Positions 7,286 through 16,113 of a stretch of 40,379 bases of DNA are shown here, piece by piece. Where the stretch lies: positions 1 through 40,379 of the forward strand of contig CADCDA010000011.1 in assembly GCA_902800025.1 (NCBI GenBank), in the 5' to 3' direction. Under the pieces are notes generated by a model. It saw only the letters and a list, made by a program, of their open reading frames with translations. It had not been told where the DNA came from and did not search any database. A program made the translations under genes and the position numbers. Origin of the DNA: an uncultured Erysipelotrichaceae bacterium (GTDB lineage Bacteria; Bacillota_I; Bacilli_A; RFN20; CAG-826). Every line of letters begins with the position of its first letter. Within the stretch, counting starts at the first letter, position 1.

Positions 7286-8680
7286 ATGCCTGAATTCAGA
7301 AAATTATCAAAGCTTCATAGATTTGGCGCTGCAATTAGCTTTTTGGCAATGGAAATCTTTGCTCTTATTGCTTTTTCTTTTGGAAGCAGTTTTGTTTTAT
7401 ATGGCGCTCTCTCATTAGCGTTACTTATATTACTTATTTTATTTAATATAAAAGAGATTAAGGTTGATGGTATTTCTTCTATTGCCTTTTTCTTCTTACC
7501 TTTATTCCTTTTTACTATTATTACTGCTTTTGGTATCTATTCAAGAAGCCATGCGTATAGAGGAGATTATTCCACTGCTGAATTAGTGTTTATTCCTTTA
7601 GGCATTTTGCCTATTAGTTTCTGCGGATACATGTTAAGAATTGATAAAACATTTAAAATATCGACTTTCCTACTTGTTATCTATTCTGCTTTAGGCGTTT
7701 TGTGTTTAATCAATTTAGGCGCTAATTTGATTAACTTTGGCCCATTTTATAACATCATATACAAAGGATATCGTATGTATTACGGTGGAATAATGAGCAG
7801 CATCACTGTTGATCAAATGGCATATGTTTTAGAAGGCTTCAAGTTTATTGAAGTGTCAATTGAGCATTATATTCTTTATCCTGTTTTATTATTAACATCT
7901 TCAGCAGCCTTATTCTTTATTTCTCCTAAGGAGAATAAAAAGCTATTTATTGTTTATTGTGCCTTTACATTTGTCGCTGCTATTTCATTGATATTTGTTC
8001 CTAAGCTTATTGGACTACTTATGGCAGTCTTAGTTGGAATTATTGATTTAGTTATTTTCTTATTAAAGAAATTTACTGGGTTACGTAAGCCTGCAAAATA
8101 TGTTTTATACGCTGGTATAATTATTGCGGGGCTTGTTTATCTTGTTATGATTCTTAATAAGCAAAGTGCGCTGCCATTTGGAAACGCTATTGCTAGCAAC
8201 GGTTTCTTAAATAAATTATTTAATACGAATGGATATGTTAATAGATACAATCCATTAATTGAGGATGTTTTCTCTGGTGACAAGTTTTTAGGATACGCAG
8301 TTAATAATTCTGTTTTCCAAGAAGAAGTCCATATGTCTGGAAGCTTCCTATTTGACTTCTTTATGACTAGTGGTGTTATTGGTGTTATTGCCTTTATCTT
8401 CGCTCTTAGTAATGGATTCTTAGGATTTAAGAAATATTTCTTAAAGTGTGATGATGATTTCTATATTAAAGCGTGCTTAATAGCCTTTGTTAGCTTCTTT
8501 ATTATTTATTCCGCAACATTTAATGACACTGAATATGGTGTGTTCTATGATATTTTTAAACCAATCTATATGACTGGTCCATTTATGCTAGTTATCTTTA
8601 TTTTCTCTTATGTCCTTGCTTCAGCAGGTCAACAAGTAGAAAAGATTGAAAAGGTTGAGGAGGTTACCACAAATGAATAA
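7286..8680 (+). CDS. Polysaccharide polymerase, Wzy/O-antigen ligase-like
   Basis: This very hydrophobic protein of 464 residues has about 11-12 membrane helices and a larger outside loop around residues 290-345. The region with FLGYAVNNSVFQEEVHMSG followed by FMTSGVIGVIAF is laid out like the Wzy/WaaL polymerases, where the loop precedes a conserved helix. Such enzymes join lipid-linked repeat units into surface polysaccharide on the outer face of the membrane. I chose ATG 7286; an earlier GTG at 7247 is inside the terminator hairpin and cannot be used, and in-frame ATGs at 7268 and 7280 lie at or upstream of the predicted transcript start. It overlaps the lipoprotein gene by 8 bases. The genes that follow (ATP-grasp, flippase, glycosyltransferases) support the polysaccharide role. 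Exact substrate is unknown. Confidence 0.7.
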   Translation: MPEFRKLSKLHRFGAAISFLAMEIFALIAFSFGSSFVLYGALSLALLILLILFNIKEIKVDGISSIAFFFLPLFLFTIITAFGIYSRSHAYRGDYSTAELVFIPLGILPISFCGYMLRIDKTFKISTFLLVIYSALGVLCLINLGANLINFGPFYNIIYKGYRMYYGGIMSSITVDQMAYVLEGFKFIEVSIEHYILYPVLLLTSSAALFFISPKENKKLFIVYCAFTFVAAISLIFVPKLIGLLMAVLVGIIDLVIFLLKKFTGLRKPAKYVLYAGIIIAGLVYLVMILNKQSALPFGNAIASNGFLNKLFNTNGYVNRYNPLIEDVFSGDKFLGYAVNNSVFQEEVHMSGSFLFDFFMTSGVIGVIAFIFALSNGFLGFKKYFLKCDDDFYIKACLIAFVSFFIIYSATFNDTEYGVFYDIFKPIYMTGPFMLVIFIFSYVLASAGQQVEKIEKVEEVTTNE

Positions 8681-9506
8681 GAAAAAACGCTTATTAATGT
8701 TATTTGTTCTCCCTGCTTTATCTAGTTGTGGTGGATTTTCCCTCAATTATATCGTTGAAGGCGATAAGTATATTTCGTATGACTTCAAAGAGAATTATTA
8801 CGAACATTGGGATAGCGAACTTAAAAACGCAGAGCATAAGGGCTCTTATGACACAACCGATAAAAGAATATTAAGTTATGACGATATTGGTCAAATTGAT
8901 AAAAACCTACTCATTGATAATCCTTACGAAGATTTAAGAAGCTACGCTAGTACGTTTAATTTGATGAGTGTTGATCAATCTTTCTACTATGGAGTTCAAT
9001 CCAAACTCTTTGATGGAGAAGCGTATTGTGATGGTTACTATCAAAGACATCGTGTTCAATCTAATGAAAGTGGATTCAGTGTTCGCTTTTCTAAAGAAAG
9101 TGATGAACTCACATATTTTGCGTTGCAATTTAAAGCAACCACAAATAATCAAATTGATTGTTATAAAGTTGGTTCTAACGAGAAGGCTAGAAACGATCAA
9201 GATATGTTCCATAATTCAGAAATCAAACTAACAGTTACATTATATGTAAAAGAAGATGCCAAGATTGTTGGATATGATTTCTATAGTAATATTGCTTTTG
9301 ATGATAACAACACAAATAATGGTAGTCATTATAAGTTTTATGCTTTTGATTTAGAGGAATACTCTTTAAGCCGTTTGGTTGGTTTCTCTGTCACATTTGA
9401 TATCTTAAGCGATGATTTAATTGAATGGAACGAAACAAAAGGCGTAGACATTGACTACGCCCTATTCCTATACGAAGTATTCTTCCCTTATACCTATTGG
9501 CATTAA
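8673..9506 (+). CDS. Lipoprotein of unknown function in the polysaccharide locus
   Basis: This 277-residue protein has a lipoprotein signal peptide (MNKKKRLLMLFVLPALSSCGG) with the lipobox LSSC and acylated Cys19. The mature part is soluble, rich in Asp, Tyr and Asn and predicted mostly beta, and I recognise no domain. GAGGAGG lies 9 bases before ATG 8673, which selects this start over an upstream TTG at 8646. The gene overlaps the end of the Wzy-like gene by 8 bases, so the two are translated together and the product may act with the polymerase at the cell surface. Its last four bases overlap the end of the oppositely oriented ATP-grasp gene, and no terminator lies between the two. Confidence 0.8.
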   Translation: MNKKKRLLMLFVLPALSSCGGFSLNYIVEGDKYISYDFKENYYEHWDSELKNAEHKGSYDTTDKRILSYDDIGQIDKNLLIDNPYEDLRSYASTFNLMSVDQSFYYGVQSKLFDGEAYCDGYYQRHRVQSNESGFSVRFSKESDELTYFALQFKATTNNQIDCYKVGSNEKARNDQDMFHNSEIKLTVTLYVKEDAKIVGYDFYSNIAFDDNNTNNGSHYKFYAFDLEEYSLSRLVGFSVTFDILSDDLIEWNETKGVDIDYALFLYEVFFPYTYWH

Positions 9507-10414
9507 TTTTTACGATATTTACTTATATCGAGCCATTCGCCCATTTCAAAGTCACATTTGTCATCATCTAAGATTAATGTTCCCTTTGCAGGAGTGAATG
9601 TCATCTCTGAAAAATAGATTGTTCCATTGATGTTATATAAGTCAACACGAACGAATGGGAATGGTGAGGCGAGCACCTCACTTATTTTTATCATTTCATC
9701 AAAATTATCGGGTTTTTGTAGAGGATAATCGGTCTTTCGCCATCCATTAAACTGTGAACCATCAAATTCTGTCCAGTCGATATAGTAGTTGTTATAACGT
9801 ATGTCAACGCCTCTAGCGGTAACGACATATAAGTTTCTTGCTTTGCCGTTAAATACATGGATTTTATATTCTGTTGGAAGTTTTCCATTATCAAGCATTA
9901 ATTTTTCAACTATGATTTGTGGTTTGATATGTGAATAGTGGAGTTCAACTGTCTTTTTACCATAGTTAGTTTTAAGCCATTTATCAAATTTCTTTTTGAG
10001 TTCTTCTTTGTTTGCTTTTGATTTATCAAAACAGATGTAATTCATCGCGCATCCGTGTGAGCATTTCATCGCAAAAGCATTTGGAAGTTTATCAAAATCA
10101 ATTTCATCAAAAGAATTGTAAACACCGTAGGTCTTAATAAGAATATCTTCTAAGCCTTTTTCTTTAACATATTCCCTAACACCGACTCGACCAGCGCATT
10201 GACTAACCTCTGGCCAATTAGGATATACATATAGTCTAAGATATTGAAGTTTTTCAGTATATCTAGATAGCTTTTTCCAGTCTAACTTGTGGTGCGTAAT
10301 ATATTTGTATTGGAAAGAAATATAGGCTTTCTTGCTTATTAATTTAACAATTCCTCTAAAAGGAACCACTAAAGCACGCTTAAATTTGTTTTCCTTTAAT
10401 CTCTCATTAAGCAT
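9503..10414 (-). CDS. TupA-like ATP-grasp protein of the polysaccharide locus
   Basis: This 303-residue protein resembles the TupA-like ATP-grasp family found in capsule and teichuronopeptide loci, where members are thought to attach amino acids or similar groups to sugars. Visible family features are the N-terminal KLQYLRLYVYP segment, the VREYVKEKGLEDILIKTYGV block, the NAFAMKCSHGCAMNYIC stretch (about 112-128) near the nucleotide site, IIVEKLML, EYKIHVFNGK and the C-terminal RVDLYNINGTIYFSEMTFTPAKG, with acidic and asparagine residues that would bind magnesium. AGGAAGAAAG upstream supports the start, which overlaps the flippase gene end by 8 bases, so it is the second gene of that transcript. 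The acceptor substrate is unknown. It is sometimes annotated as a glycosyltransferase; the ATP-grasp pattern argues against that. Confidence 0.85.
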   Translation of the reverse strand: MLNERLKENKFKRALVVPFRGIVKLISKKAYISFQYKYITHHKLDWKKLSRYTEKLQYLRLYVYPNWPEVSQCAGRVGVREYVKEKGLEDILIKTYGVYNSFDEIDFDKLPNAFAMKCSHGCAMNYICFDKSKANKEELKKKFDKWLKTNYGKKTVELHYSHIKPQIIVEKLMLDNGKLPTEYKIHVFNGKARNLYVVTARGVDIRYNNYYIDWTEFDGSQFNGWRKTDYPLQKPDNFDEMIKISEVLASPFPFVRVDLYNINGTIYFSEMTFTPAKGTLILDDDKCDFEMGEWLDISKYRKN

Positions 10415-11915
10415 TGTTTTCTTTCTTCCTTAAAAATGAATGAACTAAATCTTCTTTTAGTAATCCTAAAATGAGTAAATACACAACTGCGTCAATTAAA
10501 ACTACACCAACGAGTTCAATAATCATTGCGACAGGAGTTCCTACATTAAAGGAAATAGCGAGATTATAAATTGGATTTTTGATGAGAAGTGTTAAGCCTG
10601 TAACCACCGCAGCAGAAACTAAGATTTTTAAACTGTTAAAGTTAAAAATAGCTTTCTTAATCCATTTCCATGTTACTGATACTAAGAACACTAAAATTAG
10701 TAAGTCAGTAACAGCGGTTCCTAAAGCAACTCCGATTGCAGGTCTATCTTTAAAAACAAACGCTCCAAAAACAATTGAGAAAACGATGTTTAAGATAGTG
10801 CCACCGACCAAGGCTATTAGATAATATTTTTCTTTCTTTGTTGGAAGGAGAATTTGACCGTAGATTATATCGCTTAACGAATATGTTATCATCATAGATG
10901 ATACAATTGCTAGTACTGCTGGAGCGTCTATATATCCTAATGATTCGCTGAAGTCTGTGTTACCAGAAATTAAACCAGTGATTGGCTTAGCTAATGTAGT
11001 CATTGTTGCTACAGCTGGTAAAACAATGAATAGACAAATATTCACCGAATACTCGTTAATGCGGTGGAAATACTTTTTGTCTTCTTGCGCATAACATATA
11101 GCGGCACGTGGGATGAACACGGTTGATAAAGCAGTAATCACTCCGATAATGACATCAATTCCTTTGATACCAACAGAATATGAGGCAACTTCGTTTTTGG
11201 TTTTATCAATAAAGCCAAGAATGAAAGTATCAGTTTGATTATATAAAGAAATGATTAACGAGATGGAACATAAGACAAGTAGTGGTTTGATCAATTCCTT
11301 AAAAGAATAAGGCATTGTTTTTCTTAAAGAAATGAACTTTCTTGCGTAAATGATATTAACAACACTGGTAATTAATGTACCAGATGCAGTTAATAATGCG
11401 TAAATATATAGATCTCCAGGAGCAGTGACAAATACGATGATTAAAATAGTGGTAACCGCTAAAATCGCAATTGTTCTAACGGACATATAGAATTGCTTTT
11501 CTAAAGCAATAAATAACCATTCAAAGGAGAAGGCTCCTGAAAGGAAGTTGATTGATAATAAGAAGATAATTTCTTTCGACCCTGCTAAATCTGGGACAGA
11601 AAACACTAAAGCGCACATTAATCCAAAGGATAATACTGTTGTAACTAATTGAATTAGAAAGAATGTTTGCACTTTATTCGATAATAGTTCTTTGTCGTCT
11701 TTAACTTTTACGCATTCCCTAATAGCGAGATTAGGAATACCGATTTTCGCTAAAACCAAAAAGTACAAAACAAAAGTATTGCACCAAGTATAAATACCAA
11801 CTGAACTAGCTCCCAAATATCTACAAACCCAAGGGAATGTGATAAAAGAAAGAATAGTCATTACTAAAGTACGAGAAATGTTGATGATTACGTTAGTACG
11901 GGTTCTATCTTCCAT
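10407..11915 (-). CDS. Polysaccharide flippase, Wzx/MATE-like (oligosaccharide translocase)
   Basis: This 502-residue protein has about 14 membrane helices and belongs to the polysaccharide biosynthesis (Wzx/RfbX) branch of the MOP superfamily, which flips lipid-linked repeat units across the membrane. Characteristic stretches are NVIINISRTLVMTI followed by FPWVCRYLGASSVGIY at the N terminus, NLAIRECVK, and the central NQTDTFILGF in helix 7. I place the start at ATG 11915 (MEDRTRTN); longer versions from 11942 or TTG 11966 would run through the promoter -10. No ribosome site is visible. It precedes the TupA-like gene in one transcript and is divergent from the glycosyltransferase at 12013. 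Length is at the upper end of normal for the family. Confidence 0.9.
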   Translation of the reverse strand: MEDRTRTNVIINISRTLVMTILSFITFPWVCRYLGASSVGIYTWCNTFVLYFLVLAKIGIPNLAIRECVKVKDDKELLSNKVQTFFLIQLVTTVLSFGLMCALVFSVPDLAGSKEIIFLLSINFLSGAFSFEWLFIALEKQFYMSVRTIAILAVTTILIIVFVTAPGDLYIYALLTASGTLITSVVNIIYARKFISLRKTMPYSFKELIKPLLVLCSISLIISLYNQTDTFILGFIDKTKNEVASYSVGIKGIDVIIGVITALSTVFIPRAAICYAQEDKKYFHRINEYSVNICLFIVLPAVATMTTLAKPITGLISGNTDFSESLGYIDAPAVLAIVSSMMITYSLSDIIYGQILLPTKKEKYYLIALVGGTILNIVFSIVFGAFVFKDRPAIGVALGTAVTDLLILVFLVSVTWKWIKKAIFNFNSLKILVSAAVVTGLTLLIKNPIYNLAISFNVGTPVAMIIELVGVVLIDAVVYLLILGLLKEDLVHSFLRKKENNA

Positions 11916-11924
11916 ATAGGCAAT

Positions 11925-11953
11925 ATTATAATCTTTATACATTATTTTTTGAA
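11925..11953 (-). promoter_or_regulatory. Promoter of the flippase gene, near-leaderless
   Basis: On the reverse strand TTCAAA (11953-11948), a 17-base spacer and TATAAT (11930-11925) lie nine bases before ATG 11915. The predicted leader is three bases or less, with no ribosome site. Confidence 0.55.
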
Positions 11954-11977
11954 AACAAATTTTCAAAGCTCTTTGTA

Positions 11978-12012
11978 TTCATATTAATAACCGTTTTTGA
12001 TATCATATACCT
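11978..12012 (+). promoter_or_regulatory. Promoter of the glycosyltransferase gene at 12013, predicted leaderless
   Basis: TTCATA (11978-11983), a 17-base spacer and an extended -10, TGA-TATCAT (11998-12006), end exactly six bases before the ATG. No Shine-Dalgarno sequence is present. Confidence 0.6.
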
Positions 12013-13191
12013 ATGAAAATTCTTGTAGTGTGTCAATATTATTATCCAGAAAACTTCATCATTACACAGTTTGCAGAACAATTTGTGAAAGATGGTTATG
12101 AAGTTCATGTATTAACTGGAAAGCCAAACTATGGTTATGGTTATATTTTGCCTGCCTACAAAAATATCAACGAAGAAATTATTAATGGAGTTAATGTTCA
12201 TAGACTCAATATCTATCCGAGAAAGAAATCCAGATTGTCAATTATTCGAAACTATTTATCTTTCTGGAAACTATCAAAAAAGTGGGTTAGAAAATGCAAT
12301 ATTGAATTTGATTGTGTATACACTCTAGGACTTTCGCCAGTCACAATGTGTTCTGCAGGAAATATTTACGCTAATAAACACCATGTGCAACATATTATTC
12401 ATGTTTGTGACTTATGGCCAGAAAGTACAGTGGTCACTAACGCTGTAAAAGTTAAGTCAATTATGTATAAGGTCTTGCTTCAATGGTCGAGATCAATTTA
12501 TAAAAACGCCAGCAAAATTCTCATAACCTCTCCAAGTTTTGTTGAATATTTTAAGAATGTCCTCAAACTGCCAACTGAGAATATTTACTATGTCCCACAG
12601 GCATCAATGATTGAAGATAAAGATGTCATTCCTTATGAATATGGCGAAGGAACTCATATTCTTTATTGTGGCAATTTAGGCATTATTCAACTCATTCCTT
12701 TAATCACTGAATCAATGGACAAATTAAGAGATCAAGATATCTATTTCCACATTATTGGTATGGGACCAATGACTGATTTCCTTGTTAATGATATAAAGGA
12801 AAGAAGGTTAGGGAATAAAGTTATTTATCACGGTCCAATTATTGCTAAACATGCAGCGAGTTATTTTAAAAACGCTGATGCATTATATATATCTTTATCA
12901 GGTGATGGTGCAGTTGGAAAAACAATCCCTTCTAAACTTTTAATGTCGATGGCGTTTTCTAAACCAGTTGTTGGAGTTTTAAAAGGTGATGGTCGAGATA
13001 TCATCTCTGATTCTAGTGGTGGATTCCTTGCTGATGAAAACGCTGAATCTATTAAAAACGCCCTTATGGCGGTCCATAATCTTTCTAAGAAAGAAAAAGA
13101 ACGCTTGGGCGCTCTTAATCGTCGATATTATGAAGATCATTTCTCTTTAAGAGAAGTGACATCATTGATTGAGAAACATTTTAGCAAGTAG
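12013..13191 (+). CDS. Glycosyltransferase family 4, WbuB/WcaI-like
   Basis: This 392-residue GT-B fold enzyme begins with the family's Rossmann segment MKILVVCQYYYPE and the adjacent VHVLTGKPNYGYG loop, which are typical of WbuB-like transferases that add aminosugars to lipid-linked intermediates. The C-terminal half has HILYCGNLGIIQ (nucleotide-sugar domain start), FHIIGMGPM, VIYHGPI, and the donor-binding KTIPSKLLMSMAFSKPVVGV with the expected lysine and the GG pair in DSSGGFLADENAES. It is probably cytoplasmic and builds the repeat unit that Wzx exports. Its predicted mRNA starts at the ATG. Its 3' end overlaps the oppositely oriented glycosyltransferase gene by 30 bases. Sugar donor and acceptor cannot be read from the sequence. 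Confidence 0.88.
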   Translation: MKILVVCQYYYPENFIITQFAEQFVKDGYEVHVLTGKPNYGYGYILPAYKNINEEIINGVNVHRLNIYPRKKSRLSIIRNYLSFWKLSKKWVRKCNIEFDCVYTLGLSPVTMCSAGNIYANKHHVQHIIHVCDLWPESTVVTNAVKVKSIMYKVLLQWSRSIYKNASKILITSPSFVEYFKNVLKLPTENIYYVPQASMIEDKDVIPYEYGEGTHILYCGNLGIIQLIPLITESMDKLRDQDIYFHIIGMGPMTDFLVNDIKERRLGNKVIYHGPIIAKHAASYFKNADALYISLSGDGAVGKTIPSKLLMSMAFSKPVVGVLKGDGRDIISDSSGGFLADENAESIKNALMAVHNLSKKEKERLGALNRRYYEDHFSLREVTSLIEKHFSK

Positions 13192-14319
13192 TTCCTCGTC
13201 GATTTGATGATTTATACTTTCAAGTGATGTATATTGCATCACTTTATTTTTGCCTAAAATTGATAAAATCTCTCTATCTGTTCGTCTGATTTCTAAAGCT
13301 TTTTTCATAGCTTCATATAAATCTTCTACATCGCCAGTTTTTGCCCAAATGATGCATGGGCCATAGTGTTCTTTTAATAATTCGTTTTCAACAGTGATTG
13401 TTAAACATCCATTAGCAAGATATTCAAGAGTTTTGCTTGGGATTGAATATTGATCGATTTTTGGATCAATTGGTCGAGGATTAACGGCAAGAATTGAGTG
13501 CTTTTCTAAAGAAAGGTTTTCGGCATAACTAATAGGGCCAAGATAAATAATATTGTTATATCCATCGATTGCGGGATAAAGTCTTTCTTTTTCTAAGTGG
13601 TGACCACATATGATTAACTTTAAATCTGATCTTTCTAACTTTTTAAAGGCCTCAATTAAGTTTAAAAGCCCATATTTCTTCATTAATGAACCACCGAAGT
13701 AGATATAATCGCCATTAATTTTTGGTTCTAAGTATTTTGATGGAATCTCAGAAACACCATCGATACAAATAAATGGTTTCTTATTAACGTTATATAGTTC
13801 GTTTAATTTCTTTGTTAAAACAATATAACCATCTAATGTTTGTCCAAGTTCCACGAGTTTCTTTGTAAGTTTCTTTTTTCCAAAGGAAATATTGTATGGA
13901 GAATCTGTACAAATACCAATGATTGGCATTTTGAATTTCTTACGATATTTTATAGCGGTTCTTAATAAAGAAAAGTTCAGTACATCAACAAAAATCAAAC
14001 TGCTATCTTGCATTGTAATATCTGTTACTCTTTTAAAGAGTTTAAAATATTTGCTAATTCTATTTCTAGTTACTAGAGGATATTTCCAAAAGATATTTCC
14101 TTCTCTAATAATCTTTGCTTCTAACTTTTTATATTTATAGCGTCTATTAATAGCACGAACGGAAATAACGTCAATATCATGAGATAACGCTAAAGAACGG
14201 ATAAGCTTGTTGTGGAAATTTTGATTAGAAAGATTTGGCGAAACGCTCCATCCTTCAAGATATTCTTTGAATGAATCGTTATCCATTGCATTTGTAAAAT
14301 AGATATATTTATTTTCCAT
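13162..14319 (-). CDS. Glycosyltransferase, GT4-like
   Basis: This 385-residue protein looks like a GT-B glycosyltransferase. The N-terminal half is divergent and includes IDVISVRAINRRYKYK and MPIIGICTDSPYNI. The C-terminal half shows the nucleotide-sugar binding pattern: GDYIYFGGSLMKKYGLLNLIEAFKKL split around residues 200-225, LKLIICGHH, IIYLGPISYAE and SIPSKTLEYLANGCLTITVE with the conserved Ser/Lys/Glu positions. It has no membrane segment and probably acts on the inner face of the membrane in repeat-unit assembly. AGGAGA precedes the ATG, and its start overlaps the upstream glycosyltransferase end by 11 bases, so the two form a transcript. It ends in TGA and overlaps the convergent gene by 30 bases. 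Confidence 0.83.
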   Translation of the reverse strand: MENKYIYFTNAMDNDSFKEYLEGWSVSPNLSNQNFHNKLIRSLALSHDIDVISVRAINRRYKYKKLEAKIIREGNIFWKYPLVTRNRISKYFKLFKRVTDITMQDSSLIFVDVLNFSLLRTAIKYRKKFKMPIIGICTDSPYNISFGKKKLTKKLVELGQTLDGYIVLTKKLNELYNVNKKPFICIDGVSEIPSKYLEPKINGDYIYFGGSLMKKYGLLNLIEAFKKLERSDLKLIICGHHLEKERLYPAIDGYNNIIYLGPISYAENLSLEKHSILAVNPRPIDPKIDQYSIPSKTLEYLANGCLTITVENELLKEHYGPCIIWAKTGDVEDLYEAMKKALEIRRTDREILSILGKNKVMQYTSLESINHQIDEELLAKMFLNQ

Positions 14320-15397
14320 AAACTTCTCCTAATATTTGATAGATTGATTTTGCGCTGTTTTCAAATGTGTTACTTCTTGCGCTTTCTAAAGCATTAACAG
14401 ATAGGGAATCGCCTATTTCATCCATTTTCTTAGCAATTTCATTATTGTCTTCGAGACTAACAATATAGCCATTATAACCATCAACAATGTATTCGAGCGA
14501 ACTTATGACGTTATTGGATGAGATAACTGGTAATCCGTTTGCAAATGCCTCAAGTACAGTGTGTCCGAATATGTCTTGCTTTGACAAAGTGATATGAACA
14601 TCGCATGCTTTGTATAAGTCGAAAAGCTCTTCCTTCTTCATAAAATCAAGAACTACAACGTTATTCATACTGTTGTCTTCAATAAATTTGAGATATTTTT
14701 CTTTTTCAGGTCCTTCACCCACCAAAACAAGATAATCGTTTCTATTAGTAAATAGAGATAAAAGCTGCATATTGTTTTTTCTTTCGATGAATTGGCAGGC
14801 ATTAATAAAGATTTTTTTGTCTAATGGAAGATTGAATCTCTTTCTTAAATCAGTTTTATCTTTGATAGGAGAAGCAAGAATTTCCTTTTCGCGAAGGTTA
14901 CTATAAATATATTTATAGATGTTGTTCTTGTTTGCCCCGTAATATTCTAAATATTTACTTGCGTACCTAGATGGAGACATATAGAAGTCGGCTTTATTCA
15001 CTAGCGATGTTTTATATAACTTTTTTAAAACGCTTTCTTTTTTAACAACCCCACCGTTAATCATGAGACCGAATTTGATGTGATGCTTATGAAGATATCT
15101 AATAGCTTTAATTTCAGCAAAATGACTATAGCCATTCATAATAATGATGTCGAATTCATGGTGGTGTTCTTTAATATACTTACGAGGGCCATTAGAAATA
15201 GTACCTTCATTACCGATATAGCCATCCTTTAAAAAGATTGCATTAAACTTATATTCATTAGCGTCATAAAAAGAGTCTGGACGATCTTTAGCCTTGGTTC
15301 TTTCAAATAGAACAGTTAAGTCACAGTATTTTGATAGTTCGTTAAATGCTTTAACTTTATATGGGGCTGGATGATTAAAGATAATCAATACTCGCAT
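14309..15397 (-). CDS. Glycosyltransferase family 4
   Basis: This 362-residue GT-B glycosyltransferase is the first gene of a two-gene reverse-strand unit. The N-terminal Rossmann start MRVLIIFNHPAPYKVKAFNEL is typical of surface-polysaccharide transferases. The C-terminal domain has KIFINACQFIERKNNMQLL, DYLVLVGEGPEKEKY, NNVVVLDFMKKEELFDLY and the donor-binding segment ITLSKQDIFGHTVLEAFANGLPVISSN, in which the acidic residue and the E in VLEAFANG correspond to the EX7E motif. The ATG at 15397 follows a TATAAT by six bases and has no ribosome site, so the mRNA is predicted to be leaderless. The sugar used is unknown. Confidence 0.9.
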   Translation of the reverse strand: MRVLIIFNHPAPYKVKAFNELSKYCDLTVLFERTKAKDRPDSFYDANEYKFNAIFLKDGYIGNEGTISNGPRKYIKEHHHEFDIIIMNGYSHFAEIKAIRYLHKHHIKFGLMINGGVVKKESVLKKLYKTSLVNKADFYMSPSRYASKYLEYYGANKNNIYKYIYSNLREKEILASPIKDKTDLRKRFNLPLDKKIFINACQFIERKNNMQLLSLFTNRNDYLVLVGEGPEKEKYLKFIEDNSMNNVVVLDFMKKEELFDLYKACDVHITLSKQDIFGHTVLEAFANGLPVISSNNVISSLEYIVDGYNGYIVSLEDNNEIAKKMDEIGDSLSVNALESARSNTFENSAKSIYQILGEVYGK

Positions 15398-15409
15398 ATT
15401 GTTATTATA
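15398..15409 (-). promoter_or_regulatory. -10 element of the glycosyltransferase gene at 15397, predicted leaderless
   Basis: A perfect TATAAT (15409-15404 on the reverse strand) is followed by AACAAT and the ATG. No convincing -35 box is seen. It faces the ung promoter across a 56-base divergent region. Confidence 0.55.
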
Positions 15410-15438
15410 ACTATCTTGTTTTTACTTTTATAGTAAAA

Positions 15439-15453
15439 TGTTATTATCAAATC
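15439..15453 (+). promoter_or_regulatory. Extended -10 of ung, predicted leaderless
   Basis: TGT-TATTAT (15439-15447) is an extended -10 followed by six bases and ATG 15454. The region at the usual -35 spacing (15419-15424) is only T-rich. No ribosome site is present. Confidence 0.55.
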
Positions 15454-16113
15454 ATGACCTGGGAAGAAGTATTTAGAAATATTAAAAGCAAAGACTATGC
15501 GATACAGTTATCGCACTTTTTAGATGAAGAATACGCTAATCATAAGATTTATCCAGAAAGAAAAAATATGTTTAACGCTTTTAAGCTCACACCTTTAGAA
15601 GAAGTAAAAGTAGTGATCTTTGGTCAAGACCCATATCATGAAGAAGGTCAAGCAATGGGTCTAGCATTTTCTGTACCAGATAATATCAAGACTCCTCCAT
15701 CACTGATAAATATCTATAAAGAGATTGAAATAGAGTACAATACTCTCATAAAAAACAAAGGTGGAGACCTAACCTATTTAGCAAAACAAGGCGTCTTGCT
15801 TCTAAATACGATATTAACCGTTAGAGAACACCTTCCAATGTCGCATAATATCAAAGAATATAACTTATTTATGCAGGACATTATTGAAGTTTTGAATAAT
15901 CTAGACCAACCAATCGTCTTTCTTCTTTGGGGTGGACCTGCAAAACGTCTTGCAGTCCATTTGACAAATAAAAACCACCTAGTTCTTACGGCTACACATC
16001 CTTCTCCTCTAGGAGCGAACCAAGGTGGCTGGTTTAATAGTCAAATCTTCCGCAAAACGAACGAATTTCTCGTCAAAAACGGCGCGAATCCAATAAACTG
16101 GATCAAGATTTAA
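15454..16113 (+). CDS. ung: Uracil-DNA glycosylase
   Basis: Family 1 uracil-DNA glycosylase (219 residues, normal length) removes uracil from DNA as the first step of base-excision repair. The water-activating motif GQDPYH is at 57-62 with catalytic Asp59, followed by GQAMGLAFSVP. The uracil-binding and leucine-intercalation loop is HPSPLGANQGGWF near the C terminus, with the catalytic His. The LLLNTILTVRE and PIVFLLWGGPAKRL blocks are also typical. It appears to be a single-gene transcript with its own extended -10. Its stop overlaps the stop of the convergent thiamine transporter gene by four bases, with no terminator between them. Confidence 0.96.
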   Translation: MTWEEVFRNIKSKDYAIQLSHFLDEEYANHKIYPERKNMFNAFKLTPLEEVKVVIFGQDPYHEEGQAMGLAFSVPDNIKTPPSLINIYKEIEIEYNTLIKNKGGDLTYLAKQGVLLLNTILTVREHLPMSHNIKEYNLFMQDIIEVLNNLDQPIVFLLWGGPAKRLAVHLTNKNHLVLTATHPSPLGANQGGWFNSQIFRKTNEFLVKNGANPINWIKI

